Under the pieces are notes generated by a model. That model ran no database searches and was not told where the DNA came from. It was given only the letters and a program-made list of their open reading frames with translations. From Biomphalaria glabrata (lineage: Eukaryota; Mollusca; Gastropoda; Planorbidae), in NCBI RefSeq assembly GCF_947242115.1, contig NC_074716.1:4442001-4506000 (forward strand): a DNA stretch of 64,000 nt. Reading direction: 5' to 3'. Below, one piece after another: positions 30,409-41,967 of this stretch (positions are counted from its first letter, which is position 1; the number at the start of each line of letters is the position of its first letter). The position numbers were made by a program, and so were the translations under genes.

Positions 30409-31955
30409 CTAGCTATAATATATGTGTCATAAAATCAAGCTTTTAAAATGGGTACAATTAGTGCATATATCGATGTAAATCTATTTACTTAAAAAAATAT
30501 AGCACATTTACGGTAAACCACAAATAACTGATACAAATTGTAACATATGATTAATTTATATCTGTACTTTGCATTACATTATTTTAAAAAATAACAATTA
30601 AAAAATATATAATTTAAATATTTTGTCTTCTTTGGGTTATATCCCTTTGATGTTTATTTTTAACATTAAAATGGCGTTCGATATCTTACGAAGCTGAGAT
30701 TGCTTATATAAAAACTGCTATTATCGAACACCCCCTTTTTAAACCTCAATTTTCATGTTTAGGTAACAAAGGACACTTTCAAATAAATAGTTGTAAATAT
30801 TTCTCAGCCTAATTAGAAGCGTATTATATAGTTTTTTTGAGCTGAAGCATCATTAGCATTAAAAAATACCCTTAACCCGAGACTCACTCCACTCTTCCCA
30901 AGAGTTCAAAAAATGTGAAATTTTTATACCAATATTACCAATGCACTTTGAATATAAGTAAAAAAATGATCCTCGGGTGAAAATGAAACTAATTATAACT
31001 TAACTATCAAGAAATGGACGATGCACAATAAGAATGGACTAGTTTCTTTATAATCATCGAAATAAAGGAGAATTTTAAAAAATACAATGGGGTGTTCGAT
31101 AAGTACCTTAAAACGAAGGTGTTCGATAGATGTAAGTTACTCTAGTATTTTATGGATCTAGGCCATGTCTACAATGTTGACATGAGAAAAGATCGAAAGG
31201 ATTTAGACCTAGATCTAATTTTAAGAAATACACTTTGCGCAGATAGTTTTTTACTTTGACACATGAAAATACAAAAGAAGATCCATTGATTTCATTATAT
31301 AATAAAATTAACCTTCAATTTTGTGTTTCAAAAGCATTTTTTGCATTAATTAGTTCGTTATATCTGTGACTACAGATTTCCTGGCGAACATTCTTTCATT
31401 AGACAATACCGTAATGAATCGCGTACTTAAAATTAATTCGTTTAATTGTTTACTTTATAATCCCATCCCTAGATCTAAAACTCTAATTCAACTCTAAGAT
31501 GATAAAACTTCTCTTCGCACAGATAGTTTTATACTTAAACACATGAACATACTAATTATAGTCCATTCATTTCATATTTTGATCAAATAAACTATCAAAT
31601 TTGGTTTTCTAAAGCATTTTTAAGAAGACTACATTCGTTTACGAAAGCTGCGAAGCTGAGTTGAGATAGGCCTAGATCTATATTCATTCATGAATCGCGT
31701 ACTAAAAATTATTTCGTTTAATTGTTCACTTTATAATCCCATTCATTTAACAAAGCTATCGCTCTTTTCGTTTTTAATAGATATGAATGTATCGGCTTCG
31801 GGTTAACCCATTTTCGCAAACCTAATTTTATTTTCGTAGCGAAAGAGAAATAACGTGAAAGGATCATTAGCTAAGTTTAATATACATCTAAATCCAATCC
31901 ACTAGATTAGTAAACACAAACTTAGACCCGCAGGCCGCGGGTAATGTCAGGCTAG

Positions 31956-32275
31956 TTATACATAAAATACTGAACCATAATCTTAAGTACAAAACCAAAA
32001 CCTTATAAAATACTCTGAAAGACACAAAGATAAAGGTACAGTCCTCGTTCTATATGCTAGTACAAAATTATACAAATGCTCCTACTTCCCTGTTGCTATT
32101 GGAGAATGGAAAGGGTTGTCTGAGTCAGCCACGAAAACCAATGACTCGGCAGAATTTAAGTCATTGGTTAACATGCATGACTAGATTGACCTAGAAACAC
32201 GCATTGGGCGTAATCATCTTCTTTTTTGAAGTAACGCCTGTGTTTTATAAGATAAGATAACATAACATAAAAGAA
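31956..32275 (+). mobile_element. CR1-like LINE, 3' part right of the Helitron
   Basis: Bases 31956 on give IHKILNHNLKY, parallel to IHKTLNHNLQI of the LINE at 1019-2885. The C-terminus follows in shifted frame (CATTGGTTAACATGCATGAC) with the 3' end CTTTTTTGAAGTAACGCCTG and a (GATAA)n tail near 32260-32275. Confidence 0.8.
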
Positions 32276-32303
32276 AATTATATGTTTATGAGTTTCATTC
32301 TCT

Positions 32304-32400
32304 TTCAGGACAGCGGAGGATGACAGCTGACAGGGCTCAAACTCGGAACCACCGAGATGACAGTCCAGAGCGCATACCACACGACCAAGCAGCCAAAAAA
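32304..32400 (-). mobile_element. SINE family B fragment
   Basis: Reverse-complemented it reads GCTTGGTCGTGTGGTATGCG then CTGGACTGTCATCTCGGTGG and GAGTTTGAGCCCTGTC. The tRNA-like head is well kept; the body is short. Confidence 0.7.
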
Positions 32401-32511
32401 AAAAAAGAATAAGATTTACAAAAAAAAACACGAAACTATTATTTTCCCATTGTGGTCATTTGTTTTAGGCCTATAGTCAAAATCTCCTGCAGGACGGCGG
32501 GGGAGGAGCCA

Positions 32512-32665
32512 GACCATGCATTCCTTATAGAAGGCCTCAAAACTGGCCTGCAAACGTTACAACCTGTGGGCAGTTTATCTTATTTTATATATTACAGACG
32601 TTACTTAAAAAAAAAACATTACATCCTGCGCAGTTTAGAACAATAGCTCGTTGCCACTTCGTACA
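32512..32665 (+). mobile_element. truncated foldback MITE with LINE-tail insert
   Basis: AGACCATGCATTCCTTATAG, CTGTGGGCAGTTTA and CAATAGCTCGTTGCC match the left half of the foldback elements. A CR1-LINE terminus (TTATATATTACAGACGTTAC, about 32580-32625) interrupts it, and the right arm is lost. A family B SINE scrap (CTCCTGCAGGACGGCGGGGG) precedes it. Confidence 0.6.
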
Positions 32666-32934
32666 GATCTGTGAAAAAGTTTGCCCACCCCTGGGCTAAT
32701 AGATTCTGATGTTTCCACGAGGAAGTCCGTCGTGGTTGATGTTATAAATAGAAATGTGAAAGTTGAGATGAAAAGGAAAAGCAGCAAACCAGTGACAGAA
32801 ATGGTAAAGTGACTTGTATTCTGTTTAAATTGTTAAGATCATAGTTCACTTGTGTTTCTACATACAGGAGCGGCGGTTGAGTGGTTTGGATCCAAGTAAA
32901 GACTGTTGTTGTTTTTTTTATTTCCTGATCTTTA

Positions 32935-33180
32935 TACGCCTCTGAGTCCACCCCCACCCAACTCTAATGGGCGCCTCTGAGTCCACCCAACTCTAATGGG
33001 CGCCTCTGAGTCCACCCAACTCTGATGGGTAGCCTACCTGACATTAGTTGGGGAAAAGTAGATGCGGTTGGTCGTTGTGCTGGCCACATGACATGCTCGT
33101 TAACCGTGGGCCAGATGACCTTTACATCATCTTTACTTTAGATCGCAAAGTCTGAAAGAGGAACTTTACTTTTTTTTTCC
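32935..33180 (+). mobile_element. SINE family A, 3' two-thirds, with tripled 29-bp unit
   Basis: The unit GCGCCTCTGAGTCCACCCAA-CTCTAATGG occurs three times in a row (32937-33028). The normal body then follows: ACCTGACATTAGTTGGGGAA, GGTTGGTCGTTGTGCTGGCC, GATGACCTTTACATCATC and GATCGCAAAGTCTGAAAG. The tRNA-like head is missing. Confidence 0.8.
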
Positions 33181-33611
33181 CTCCAAACATCGTCATTGGA
33201 ATCAAAATGTGTATGTGTCAATAAAATGTATGTTCATGTTCGTTTAAAAGTAATTTGTTCATGTTTTATTCAAGTTGGAAATTTAGAGATTATTACGTCT
33301 TTAACAGTTAATGTTGGACTAGCTGTCTGGCGCCATATTCACACCTAGCATTTATATCTCTACATCTAGTTTACTTCTGACCAACATGACAGATGTGTAG
33401 GCCTATATTAATAGCTGCATGAACCATTGTAACTTGGCATGTGTTTCAACCTTGACAAACTCGAACACAGCCATTCAATAATCTGTGCCAGTGGAGTATG
33501 CGTCACTGCACATGCATATCCGGCATTCTTATTTTATGGTAAAGTCGTCGCGCCTCTTCTATCACCGAGAAATGATTAACATGACGTCATGAAAATGTGT
33601 CTCTCACGAGC

Positions 33612-33877
33612 AGTAAAGTTAATTTCCCTTTCAGACCTTGCGATCTATAGGGTAGCTGATGTTAAGGTCATCTATTTATTTGGCCAACGGTTAACAAGCA
33701 CGGTGTCATGTGGCCAGCACAATGACTAACCGCCTTTACTTTCCCCAATTAAATCCAATAGACTTGGGTAGACTCAGGGGCTCCCTAAAAATTCAAAATC
33801 CCAGTCTTCACCAAGATTCGAGTCCAGGACCCCAGGTTCAGAAGCCAATCGCTTAACCACTCGGCCATCGCGCCCCA
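33612..33877 (-). mobile_element. SINE family A, near full-length reference copy
   Basis: Reverse-complemented it begins GGGGCGCGATGGCCGAGTGG and continues TTAAGCGATTGGCTTCTGAA (tRNA-like, A box). GGACTCGAATCTTGG is the B-box region. The body has GGCGGTTAGTCATTGTGCTG and the end GATCGCAAGGTCTGAAAGGG. The cloverleaf acceptor stem is not complete, so it is a SINE and not a tRNA gene. Confidence 0.88.
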
Positions 33878-34429
33878 TCTAGATGAAGATATTGTCAATA
33901 AACGAGTCCGGTAGTGTGATGCAATACTCGCTATGGAGATGTAGGCTGTCTGCTCATATAACTAGGTATATTATATAATTGATATATCTAGAAGTGACCT
34001 TCAAAGGAAAAGACAACCTAAACCAACATCACTTGAAGTGAACACATTCGTTTTGATAACGTCTTGGGCACTTAGCCAAGTAGCCTAATAATGCTAAAGG
34101 TTTTTTTTAGCCACAATTTGTTAAATGCGGTCACCTTTCAGAAATCACACGCCAATACATGTAGGACATCATATCGATTGTAGGCCCTATTTAAACACTT
34201 CATTTTTCTCTCTTTTGGCACGGCTCTAAAATTATTTTTTTAACCTGAGATAAAAAATTATCTAGATACAACGGAGAGTTCATCTTTTACTTGCAGCGCG
34301 GGAAGTGCTGTGAGATAAAGCGTAACCAAGGTTCTCCACTCGTAGCTGTCAGGGGCCTTAGTATTAATAGCCATATATCAGGAACAGGGTTGAGTTGACC
34401 AATAATAATACTTAGAATATTACGAGAAA

Positions 34430-34595
34430 ATCCACTGCCGAGGACAGACGTAGACGGCAAAAGAAGAACCTAAATCGACCACTTGCGGACAACGGTTATG
34501 TCTGTGCTGGATGTGGCAAAATATGTAGGTCCCAGTTGGGAATGTGTAGCCATGTGAAATACTACAGTCCAATTCAAGTTTTTATCTAAATGCAC
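34430..34595 (+). mobile_element. LINE C-terminal end with Cys2His2-like finger
   Basis: The + strand encodes a basic run (RRQKKNLNRPLADNG) followed by YVCAGCGKICRSQLGMCSHV. CxxC, then a hydrophobic spacing and SH, is the terminal finger seen in several LINE polyproteins. The rest of the element is missing. Confidence 0.6.
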
Positions 34596-34783
34596 TTCAT
34601 AATATAAGTAAACTAACTGGATATGACCCGCGGCTGTAGAGACTTGCACTGTCGTAAGTTTGGTCTTGGCTGGCAACTGCAAGACGTCCCTCCAGAAATA
34701 AATAATAAGGTCCTGTCCCAAACCTCCAGCAGGACTCCACAGGATGACGTCAAGCACCGGTACCATTGTGACGACAGTCTAAC

Positions 34784-34962
34784 CGAGGCCATTCGTCACA
34801 GAAGGCCTCAACACTGCCCCGCGTCGTCGCAATCTGTGGGCAGTGTTGCTCTGGTTGTCACGCCACAGGTCTACGCGACGTGGCAATGAGCTATTGGTCT
34901 CCACTGCACACATAGTGCGACGTCGCAAGTCAGTGTTTAGGCCTTCTATGACAACTGGTCTC
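34784..34962. mobile_element. foldback MITE, second bounded copy
   Basis: The arms start CGAGGCCATTCGTCACAGAA and, reverse-complemented, GAGACCAGTTGTCATAGAAG. The centre has GCTATTGGTCTC. A perfect 8-bp duplication AGTCTAAC occurs at 34776-34783 and 34963-34970. Same family as 22917-23101. Confidence 0.88.
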
Positions 34963-35105
34963 AGTCTAACGCACATACGACGTAACCAGCCATCTCAAAG
35001 TCATGGCAGTAGGCCTATAATGAGAGAGTAACAAAACATTGGCGTGAATGATAGAACGATCGTACGGTGTAGCAGCAGACTTTGACACTCAGCCAATAAT
35101 AAAGC

Positions 35106-35746
35106 CAGGGGCGGACTGGCTATATGGGCATTCGGGCAAATGCCCGGTGGGCCGGTAGGGGCACCGAAATGGACGCCACTAAGGCACGTATTGAATTGTT
35201 AAAGGTTTTAGACTATTCTCTAATGAAAGTAACCCTTTGAGCGTCGTGTTATAAAAAATCTTTTACAGACTCTACAGTGTAATACTAATTTAATCGAACA
35301 CTTTTTCCGAACTAACGCTGAGCCTACACCCATAGACAAGAGGCGGGATGGCTGAGTGGAAAAGCTTGGCTTACAAACGGAGGGGTCCTGTGTTCAAATC
35401 CTGGTGAGGACTCTGAGGACTGATATTTTTAATTTTGGAATCCACCCAGCTCTAACGGGTAGCCTACCTGACATTAGTTGGGGATAAGTAAAGGTGGTTG
35501 GTCGTTGTGCTAGCCATATGACACCCTCGTAAACAAAAATTGATGACATTTGCAGAAACAGAAGGCCTGTGCAGAAACAGATGACCTTTACATTACCCTA
35601 GATCGCAAGGTCCGAAAGGGGCTACTTTATCAAACTTAACATAATGATTTTTAGAAGGTAGAGAATTGGATGCCCATTTTATGATATATTATGTGCCGGA
35701 TGGTCAAGAAATGCCCGGAACGATTTTGACATCCAGTCCGCCCCTG
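35106..35746. mobile_element. hAT MITE (CAGGGGCGGACTGG termini) containing a SINE
   Basis: The left end CAGGGGCGGACTGGCTATAT and right end ATCCAGTCCGCCCCTG are inverted repeats. Subterminal CGGGCAAATGCCCGG is palindromic, and ATGCCCGG recurs near the right end. The flanks AATAAAGC and AATAAAGT match at 7 of 8 positions. A family A SINE is nested at 35339-35632. Confidence 0.9.
35339..35632 (+). mobile_element. SINE family A nested in the hAT MITE
   Basis: The head AGGCGGGATGGCTGAGTGGA continues AAAGCTTGGCTTACAAACGG and GTGTTCAAATCCTGG (B box). The body has ACCTGACATTAGTTGGGGAT and the end GATCGCAAGGTCCGAAAGGG. Confidence 0.85.
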
Positions 35747-36164
35747 AATAAAGTGATAAGACAAGTAACTAAACGGGGAGATACTGCAACAGAGACACCT
35801 CACCAAATCAATACACTAAACGATTTGACAAACACAGTCTCCCTAACATGAGCGCGTGTCCAAGTTGTACAGAGAGGAGCTAAACACAAGAGTTTGTCAA
35901 CACTTCACCACGCCTCGCGCTGTCATTGTGGACAATGTGAAATGTAAACACTGGGCAAGCCCACTTTTAAAAAAAATTAGAATGTATTTGAAATAAAAGA
36001 TACCGTAACCTCCAACGTTGGCCTGACATTAAAAAAAAGGTGTTACATGGGCTCGTTCTCCTCTATACTTACCTAAATACCATTTCTTATTGAATTCACC
36101 CAAGTCCTTAAAAAATATTTTTCGTCTTATTTGTCCATGTCTTGAATGTTGCTTTTGAACCAAA

Positions 36165-36290
36165 GATGATTACATCCTAGTTCCAACGGACGGCCTGGGA
36201 TAGCAGCTGGCAAGGTTCGAACCATGGGGACCACAGTCCAAAATGAATACCACACGACTAGGCAGCAGTTAAAAAAAAAAAAAAAATTGT
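36165..36290 (-). mobile_element. SINE family B fragment
   Basis: Reverse-complemented it has CTGCCTAGTCGTGTGGTATT at the head and GGTTCGAACCTTGCC as B box. An A run borders it at 36271-36286 on the + strand. Confidence 0.65.
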
Positions 36291-36325
36291 AAGAAAATCT
36301 ATAACAAAGCCACAGAGGTTTAGAC

Positions 36326-36350
36326 CGCCTGGTCGTTCGATCGTCTAGAT
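36326..36350 (+). mobile_element. SINE family B head (split by hAT)
   Basis: CCGCCTGGTCGTTCGATCGT followed by the target CTAGAT. The body resumes at 38466. Confidence 0.65.
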
Positions 36351-38465
36351 CCGGGGTCGGCAACCTGCGGCTCGCGAGCCACATGCGGCTCTTTGGTTGT
36401 GAAGCTGCGGCTCTTTAGTTCCATACGCATATATTAATTATTTTATCGAAACATTTTTTTAAATAGTTCTGAAATGTTTAACTAACATTACGCATCGATT
36501 CTATTTCTCAGCCACTTGTACTCGCTTTTCATCACACCCCTTCCCCGTGACACGCGTCGTCACTGTCGTCAGTCCGTCGGAAGCTCTGGAATGACTCAGT
36601 CGTCGGATGTTTTTATGTAGGTTTTAATTCTCTTTCGACGTAAGACAAATGGGCATTTTCACCACTCGCTTTGGCTGTGACGTATAGTGTGGTGTTTTAA
36701 GTAAATGAATTAGAAGCGATTACATTCTCTAAGTTAGAATCAATCTGTGAGTAACGCTAATCTGGTAGACTTTGCGGTACCACTAGAAATTGACAAAAAG
36801 GCAACCCATTTACAGGTGAGTATATCAAGACTGCTTCCTATGTGCATCTGAAGAAATGTTCCGTGATTTCAAAAACACACCATAAATCTTGAAAAAAGAA
36901 AGATTTGCCACTATTCGCTAAAACAGTGCAAGATAGAATAGCTAAAATGTCTTCAAATGTAACATATTTGCAAGTGGATGATATTCAGCTTTCTTCTGTC
37001 TTATCACTTGCTGTAGATGAGTCATGCGACATATACACAGGGTACATGTTGCCCTTTTGTCAGGAATATGTCTTCCTAAGTTCCAAAGGAAGAACTTCTA
37101 GGATTCCTACCGCTCTCATGACAAACTAAAGGGGAAGCTAAAGGGAATGCCGTACAAGAATACATTGAAGACAATAAGATCGATTTAAATAAAATCATTT
37201 CAAAAGCAACTGATGGAGCCAGAAATATGACAGGAAAAATAAAGGGACAACAACGATTCTTCGAAGCAAACTAAACCTTGGGATTCTTACATTTCACTAC
37301 ATAGTACACAAAGTAGCGCATTGTGTCCAAAACAATTCAATCTAAAATAGTTAGGGTCATAAATTTGGTAATCAAGATTGTTAGCAGCATCTTGTCAAAA
37401 GCATTCTACCATCGTCAGTTTAAAGTCCTCTTAAAGGAAATGGAGACTCGGTATTCAGACCTCCTACTTCACAATAAAGTGCAACGCTTTCCAAAGGTTG
37501 AAACGTTTTGCTTTGTGCCGAATTAGAGAACGACAAATAGTTGCAAAAAGTTTACTTTATGGTGGATAAAACAGAAAAGTTAAATAAGCTGAATCTAAAA
37601 CTGCAAGGAAAGGGAAACATAGCCTATGTTTTGGTAGAAGAATTGGTTTGTTTTGAAGAAAAATTAATTCTTTTTACAGAAGATATTCAGAGCGGTAAGT
37701 TACTTCATTTTCAATGTCTAAAGCAGTATCGTTATAAAATCAGTGAAACTTCTGACACGAATTACTTTAGCACAGTTATAAGAAAAAATCCATGATGAAT
37801 TTCTTGACAACTTTGAGCAGTTCCAAACCAGCGAAACCATTCTAGCATTCCTGGTCCACCATCTCAACACACATAGTCACGAAATCTACATAAATGTATA
37901 TAAAATTGATGCTGGATCAAATGCAATTGCTCGATTTAAAAAGTAAAGCTTTGTGGGGTAGAAAATTTACAGAGTTAAAAAGCAAGTTGGAAGTGTTGGA
38001 GGTACAGAAATGTGTGTTTGTAACGCAACAAAAATGGACAGATTTAGAAGAAATGCTGCGAGTTGATTCTACGCATGGAACAATCTTCCAGATTTCAATA
38101 AAGTGTGGTGAAGAAGTTGGCATTTGGAATGCTGACTATCGTTGGATTGACATATTCGTGCGAGCAAGGGTTCTCTTGCAGGAATATAATGAAAAGTATG
38201 AAGCCAACTAATAAATGAAAATTTAAAGTCGTGTTTCAAACTAGAAACATGCTATGAGCCAAATTTATCCAAACTTTCTAAAACCTTTGCAAAGCCATCT
38301 CTCACATTGCATTTGTTTGCTCCATCGTTTGTTAGTGAAGAATAAATAGTGTGAGTACTATTTATATTTGGCAGGCGAGAAACAACTTTTGTGGCTCTTT
38401 AAAAATTTGAAATTTTGTAAATTGTATATTTTGGCTCTTCCGACTCAGAAGGTTGCCGACCCCTG
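36351..38465 (+). mobile_element. 2.1-kb hAT (Buster-like) with decayed transposase
   Basis: Termini CCGGGGTCGGCAACCTGCGG and GGTTGCCGACCCCTG, with GCGGCTCTTT/GGCTCTT subterminal repeats. The perfect duplication GTCTAGAT (36343-36350 and 38466-38473) has the central TA of Buster-type sites. The + strand keeps transposase blocks in four short frames: 36905-37129 with [15 protein letters not shown] (a catalytic Asp region), 37323-37526, 37541-37795 with [20 protein letters not shown], and 37894-38211. These match GTF2IRD2/SCAND3-like hAT proteins. Stops and frame changes separate them, and no ORF is complete. It interrupts a family B SINE. Confidence 0.92.
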
Positions 38466-38580
38466 GTCTAGATGGCCCCTACTTGCTGCCATCCCCCGTC
38501 GTCTTGCGGGAAGTTTGGACTAGGAAGTAGATTATCTTCAACAATGAAGGTACATTCGAAACATGTATAACATTTGACCA
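38466..38580 (+). mobile_element. SINE family B body (split by hAT)
   Basis: CATCCCCCGTCGTCTTGCGG, TTTGGACTAGGAAGTAGATT and ATTCGAAACATGTATAAC follow the reference body and tail. Confidence 0.8.
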
Positions 38581-39979
38581 ATAGAAGTAGACCTGCTGTA
38601 ATAACAAAACTGTGTCACACCCCCCCCCTCCTCCCAAGAGGATATTTTACCTAAAACAGTTATCTCTTACACTGATGTTAGCATGTGAAACATATAAATG
38701 TAGGACTAAATAGAGAAGTGTGTTTCATCTATATAAATCACAGAACAAATTTGACCAAGCCAAGGATACCTGTATTTCAATTTAATTACATGTAGGCTCT
38801 AAGCAAGATTACATAACCAAATCATAATATGGATTAAAAAAACAAAACAAGCCTTGAACAAAATCGCATCATGCATAGCTTGTAAAGTTTTCCATATCAA
38901 AACTGCAAACAGCCATAGAACAGGCAAATGATGTGTCTGGGTTTAGGTTAGAACATCAGTGCACATGAAATTATTTCATACCCTGATATGACCAGAACAC
39001 ACAAATGTAGAGCACCATTCATAATAAAAAGCGTTTACTTTTCACTGGACTGCTACAAATGGACCCAGAATATAAAAGACCCCCACACCATTGATAAACT
39101 TAGCAAAGAATGCAACAAGTACTAAGACAAAGCAACATGCATATAATTTGTCAAATAGGTGTATTTAGCAAGTCTAGTTCAAATCTTTCGTGCCAGCAAT
39201 CCACTAAGGGATGCTTCAATAATAACCTTTTATTATGCGTAAATGTAACATCTTAATGTATAGTATATAATAGTCATATTAACCCCTCTCCCTTAACCTC
39301 TTCCCACGCCAATTTTTGTTCCTAACAAACATTTCCCTGAATAAAAAAAACAATAGATAAATGGATTATCTAGCTCAAGTAATCAATAGTTTGTATTCTG
39401 CCAGGAACTCACTCATCCAGAACAATATATTGAAATACACAAATAAGCCTAACACAGTCCTGGCAACCTACAATGTGTAAGTAAGACATACTGGAACAAA
39501 GACTTGGGGTTTGTGGGAGAAGTACTGACTTCCTTGTAGGAACCAACACACACATAATGAATCAAAAAACCACAAAAGTAAATGTCTACTTTGTGTTAAA
39601 CTGTTTCCTAGCATTCAGTTCAATCAATAAATGGAATGCTGTTTTAAATAGCAATGACTTTGAAACCTTTTCAAAAAAAAAAAAAAAACAAACTCTGGCA
39701 AATAAACATGACATGCCTGAATGGATCTAATACTAGTTACAATTTTGGCCTCACATTTCAAACAAGCTTCTTTCCTGCCACTACAAGTTCACAAGCATGC
39801 ACAGTTTAATTAATTGAGCATTGATAGAATACTTAAGTGTTTTGAAAGCTGGACCACATATAATCATCTAAACATCATTAAGGCCAGAGCTAATATCTAC
39901 CAAAAGTATTTACAATAGAACTAAAATACTAACTTTTGTTTTAGCTATACAATGACCTACTTGGTGTACACTATACAGA
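38581..39979. other. unassigned DNA downstream of MPC1
   Basis: I found no supported ORF or bounded repeat. Part of it could be MPC1 3' untranslated sequence; no single polyadenylation signal can be chosen. Confidence 0.3.
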
Positions 39980-39987
39980 TTTGATTA

Positions 39988-40150
39988 CAGAGGCGTAGCT
40001 AGGGAGGGGGAGAATTTGAAAATCCTCACAGGCCCCCAAATTAGTGTTTTTGTACAGTAAATATTACGCAAAATACAGGGGCTCACAAAGAGGTCAACCC
40101 CGCCCCCTCCCCTGCAGCAAAATGATGGCAAAGTCCTAGCTATGCCACTG
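39988..40150. mobile_element. 163-bp hAT MITE, CAGTGGCGTAGC family
   Basis: The left end CAGAGGCGTAGCTAGGGAGG and right end CTAGCTATGCCACTG are inverted repeats. The perfect 8-bp duplication TTTGATTA lies at 39980-39987 and 40151-40158. No coding capacity. Confidence 0.95.
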
Positions 40151-40158
40151 TTTGATTA

Positions 40159-41967
40159 TATTACCAAGAAATCTGCAGCCCCTTGAATAATCCTGGTGAA
40201 ATTTTACAGAAGCTACTATTTTTTTTTGTATACAGGCTATGCTACAGTTTTCAGTGTTTGTATAAGTGTTATATTAGCTTACCTACTTTATACAAAAAAT
40301 AAAGTGAGCTGGTTATGTTAGTATCATGTGTAACAACATGGAAAAAAGAATTCAGAATAAAGAGAGGCAACAGTTCTTTGATTTCAATTTAATTATACAC
40401 AGAGTATTATAGAGTGCAGTGACAAAAACACAGAAACAACTCTCAAGCAACAATTCAATTACAGCAAAGTTACTGAATTGGTCTGTTATAATTTGAAAAA
40501 AAAAAATATAAGGAATTTTTTACAGAAGACTAGCAAAAAGTTATTGTGCATTGTACAAAAGAAAAATGTCTGGAGTAGGTTAGTATCATACTAAGTGCTA
40601 ACATAACCCAATTAACTTTCTACACGTAACTATCATTGCACCACGCTTGTATATACACACATATTGGTTGACAGCCAGTAAGTTCAGTAATTGGGTGGCA
40701 AAAACACAATGTGCTGCACAGTCAAATTTTCTTTTTTTTTTTTTAAACATTCCACACTGCAGATAGACTATTTGCATGACCAAGGTCATAAAACTACTTT
40801 AACTCTTTCTCTTCGTAATTATTCACCACATTCTGGTGGAATCAACGTAGGAATCGTCAGTTAGGAGAGAAAGAGTTAAGTATCATGGACATTTACGAGC
40901 TGGAGACAAAGATGGGACACAGCGTGTAGTAAACATTCACATTTCTAGGGTATTGCAATTGTTGATTAAAGTCATTTCTCTGGCACAAAAGTATGAGAAT
41001 TATGTTGGCTGCTAGAAACAGTAGCACACTCTTAAGAAACTAATTCTTGTATTTCATGACAACGTTCAAAATTCAAACCTTGGTTTAACCTGACTAAATA
41101 CATCACAGATGTTTGAAACCCAATACAAGTGAATTTTGTATGAAGTTAACAAACAAAATATTTGAGCATGGAACTTCGTCTACTACTAAAAAAGATAATT
41201 TCAACAAAACTTAAGTGTTCATTTAAATGTCAGCTCTAGACACAGACGATGGGCTGACAAGGGAAAGAAATAGTTCCTAGCAAAGTTGACGACAACAACC
41301 ATAAATGAAAATAATATTGGCCAAAAGCTGCATAAAAAACTAAATCACACCACGAAAAATAATTCTATGAATAAATTATATTTATATATATATATATACA
41401 TATATTTATTTGGACACAGCAAACCTAACAATGGTCATTTTAAGGACTGTTTCAATATAAACATAAAGCTATTGCAAAAAAAGTTTTCAAAATAATTATA
41501 GAAATTTATTTCTAAAACATTTTTTTTAACTAATAATTTAAACTTCAACATTTTTTGCTAAAACATATTAATTATACTAGTGGAAACAAATTTCAAATAT
41601 GAGTTAAAGTTAACCTTTGATTTTACTCTCAACAGCAATCTGAAGTCATTAGAATTTGTCAACAATTAATAAGTTATAAACTATTTTAGGGAAAAATAAA
41701 TAAGGTCACAACTTTCAATCTATACAAGAAATGTGATAAATATTTGTAAAAAAAACAGAATGGCAACATTGTGAAAACAAAATATAATATAAAGTATTTC
41801 AAACGTATTTTTAAAAAATCAATACATCATAATCAAGGCAACACTTGTGATAAATGTCCTATACTTCAGGAAATCTAATTTGACCACCATGATAACTGGC
41901 CAACTCCAATTATGGCACAGGCCATGTACATCTACAACCTGATTAATGCTAGTGAAAAAAGTCGAAA
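40159..41967 (-). other. probable MPC1 3' flank / untranslated region
   Basis: AT-rich sequence directly downstream of the MPC1 stop. Several minus-strand AATAAA-like hexamers occur, so the cleavage site is uncertain. No other gene is supported. Confidence 0.3.

Larger units (their letters stand above)
25652..31955 (+). mobile_element. 6.3-kb non-autonomous Helitron
   Basis: The 5' end is TCTATACTATAAAG preceded by A. The 3' end is a hairpin (ACCCGC-AGGCC-GCGGGT, 31926-31942), nine bases, then CTAG followed by T. TC start, 3' hairpin, CTRR end, no terminal inverted repeat and no target duplication are Helitron hallmarks. Deleting it restores a continuous LINE frame across the A|T site, which fixes both ends. 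No Rep/helicase frame was found. The interior holds inverted TTATCGAACA repeats near both ends, an L1/Tx1-type LINE fragment (28984-30408, minus strand), a 24-bp tandem repeat, two long T runs and a duplicated block of about 300 bp (31150-31460 and 31480-31745). Confidence 0.88.

Noticed and set aside
25846-31142. Stand-alone TIR transposon bounded by AGTAACTTAC
   Set aside because: No matching target duplication was found, and the Helitron ends outside it explain the insertion exactly.
33840-33877. tRNA-like sequence GGCCGAGTGGTTAAGCG
   Set aside because: It has A and B boxes but no complete acceptor stem, and it is followed by the shared SINE body; classed as a SINE head.
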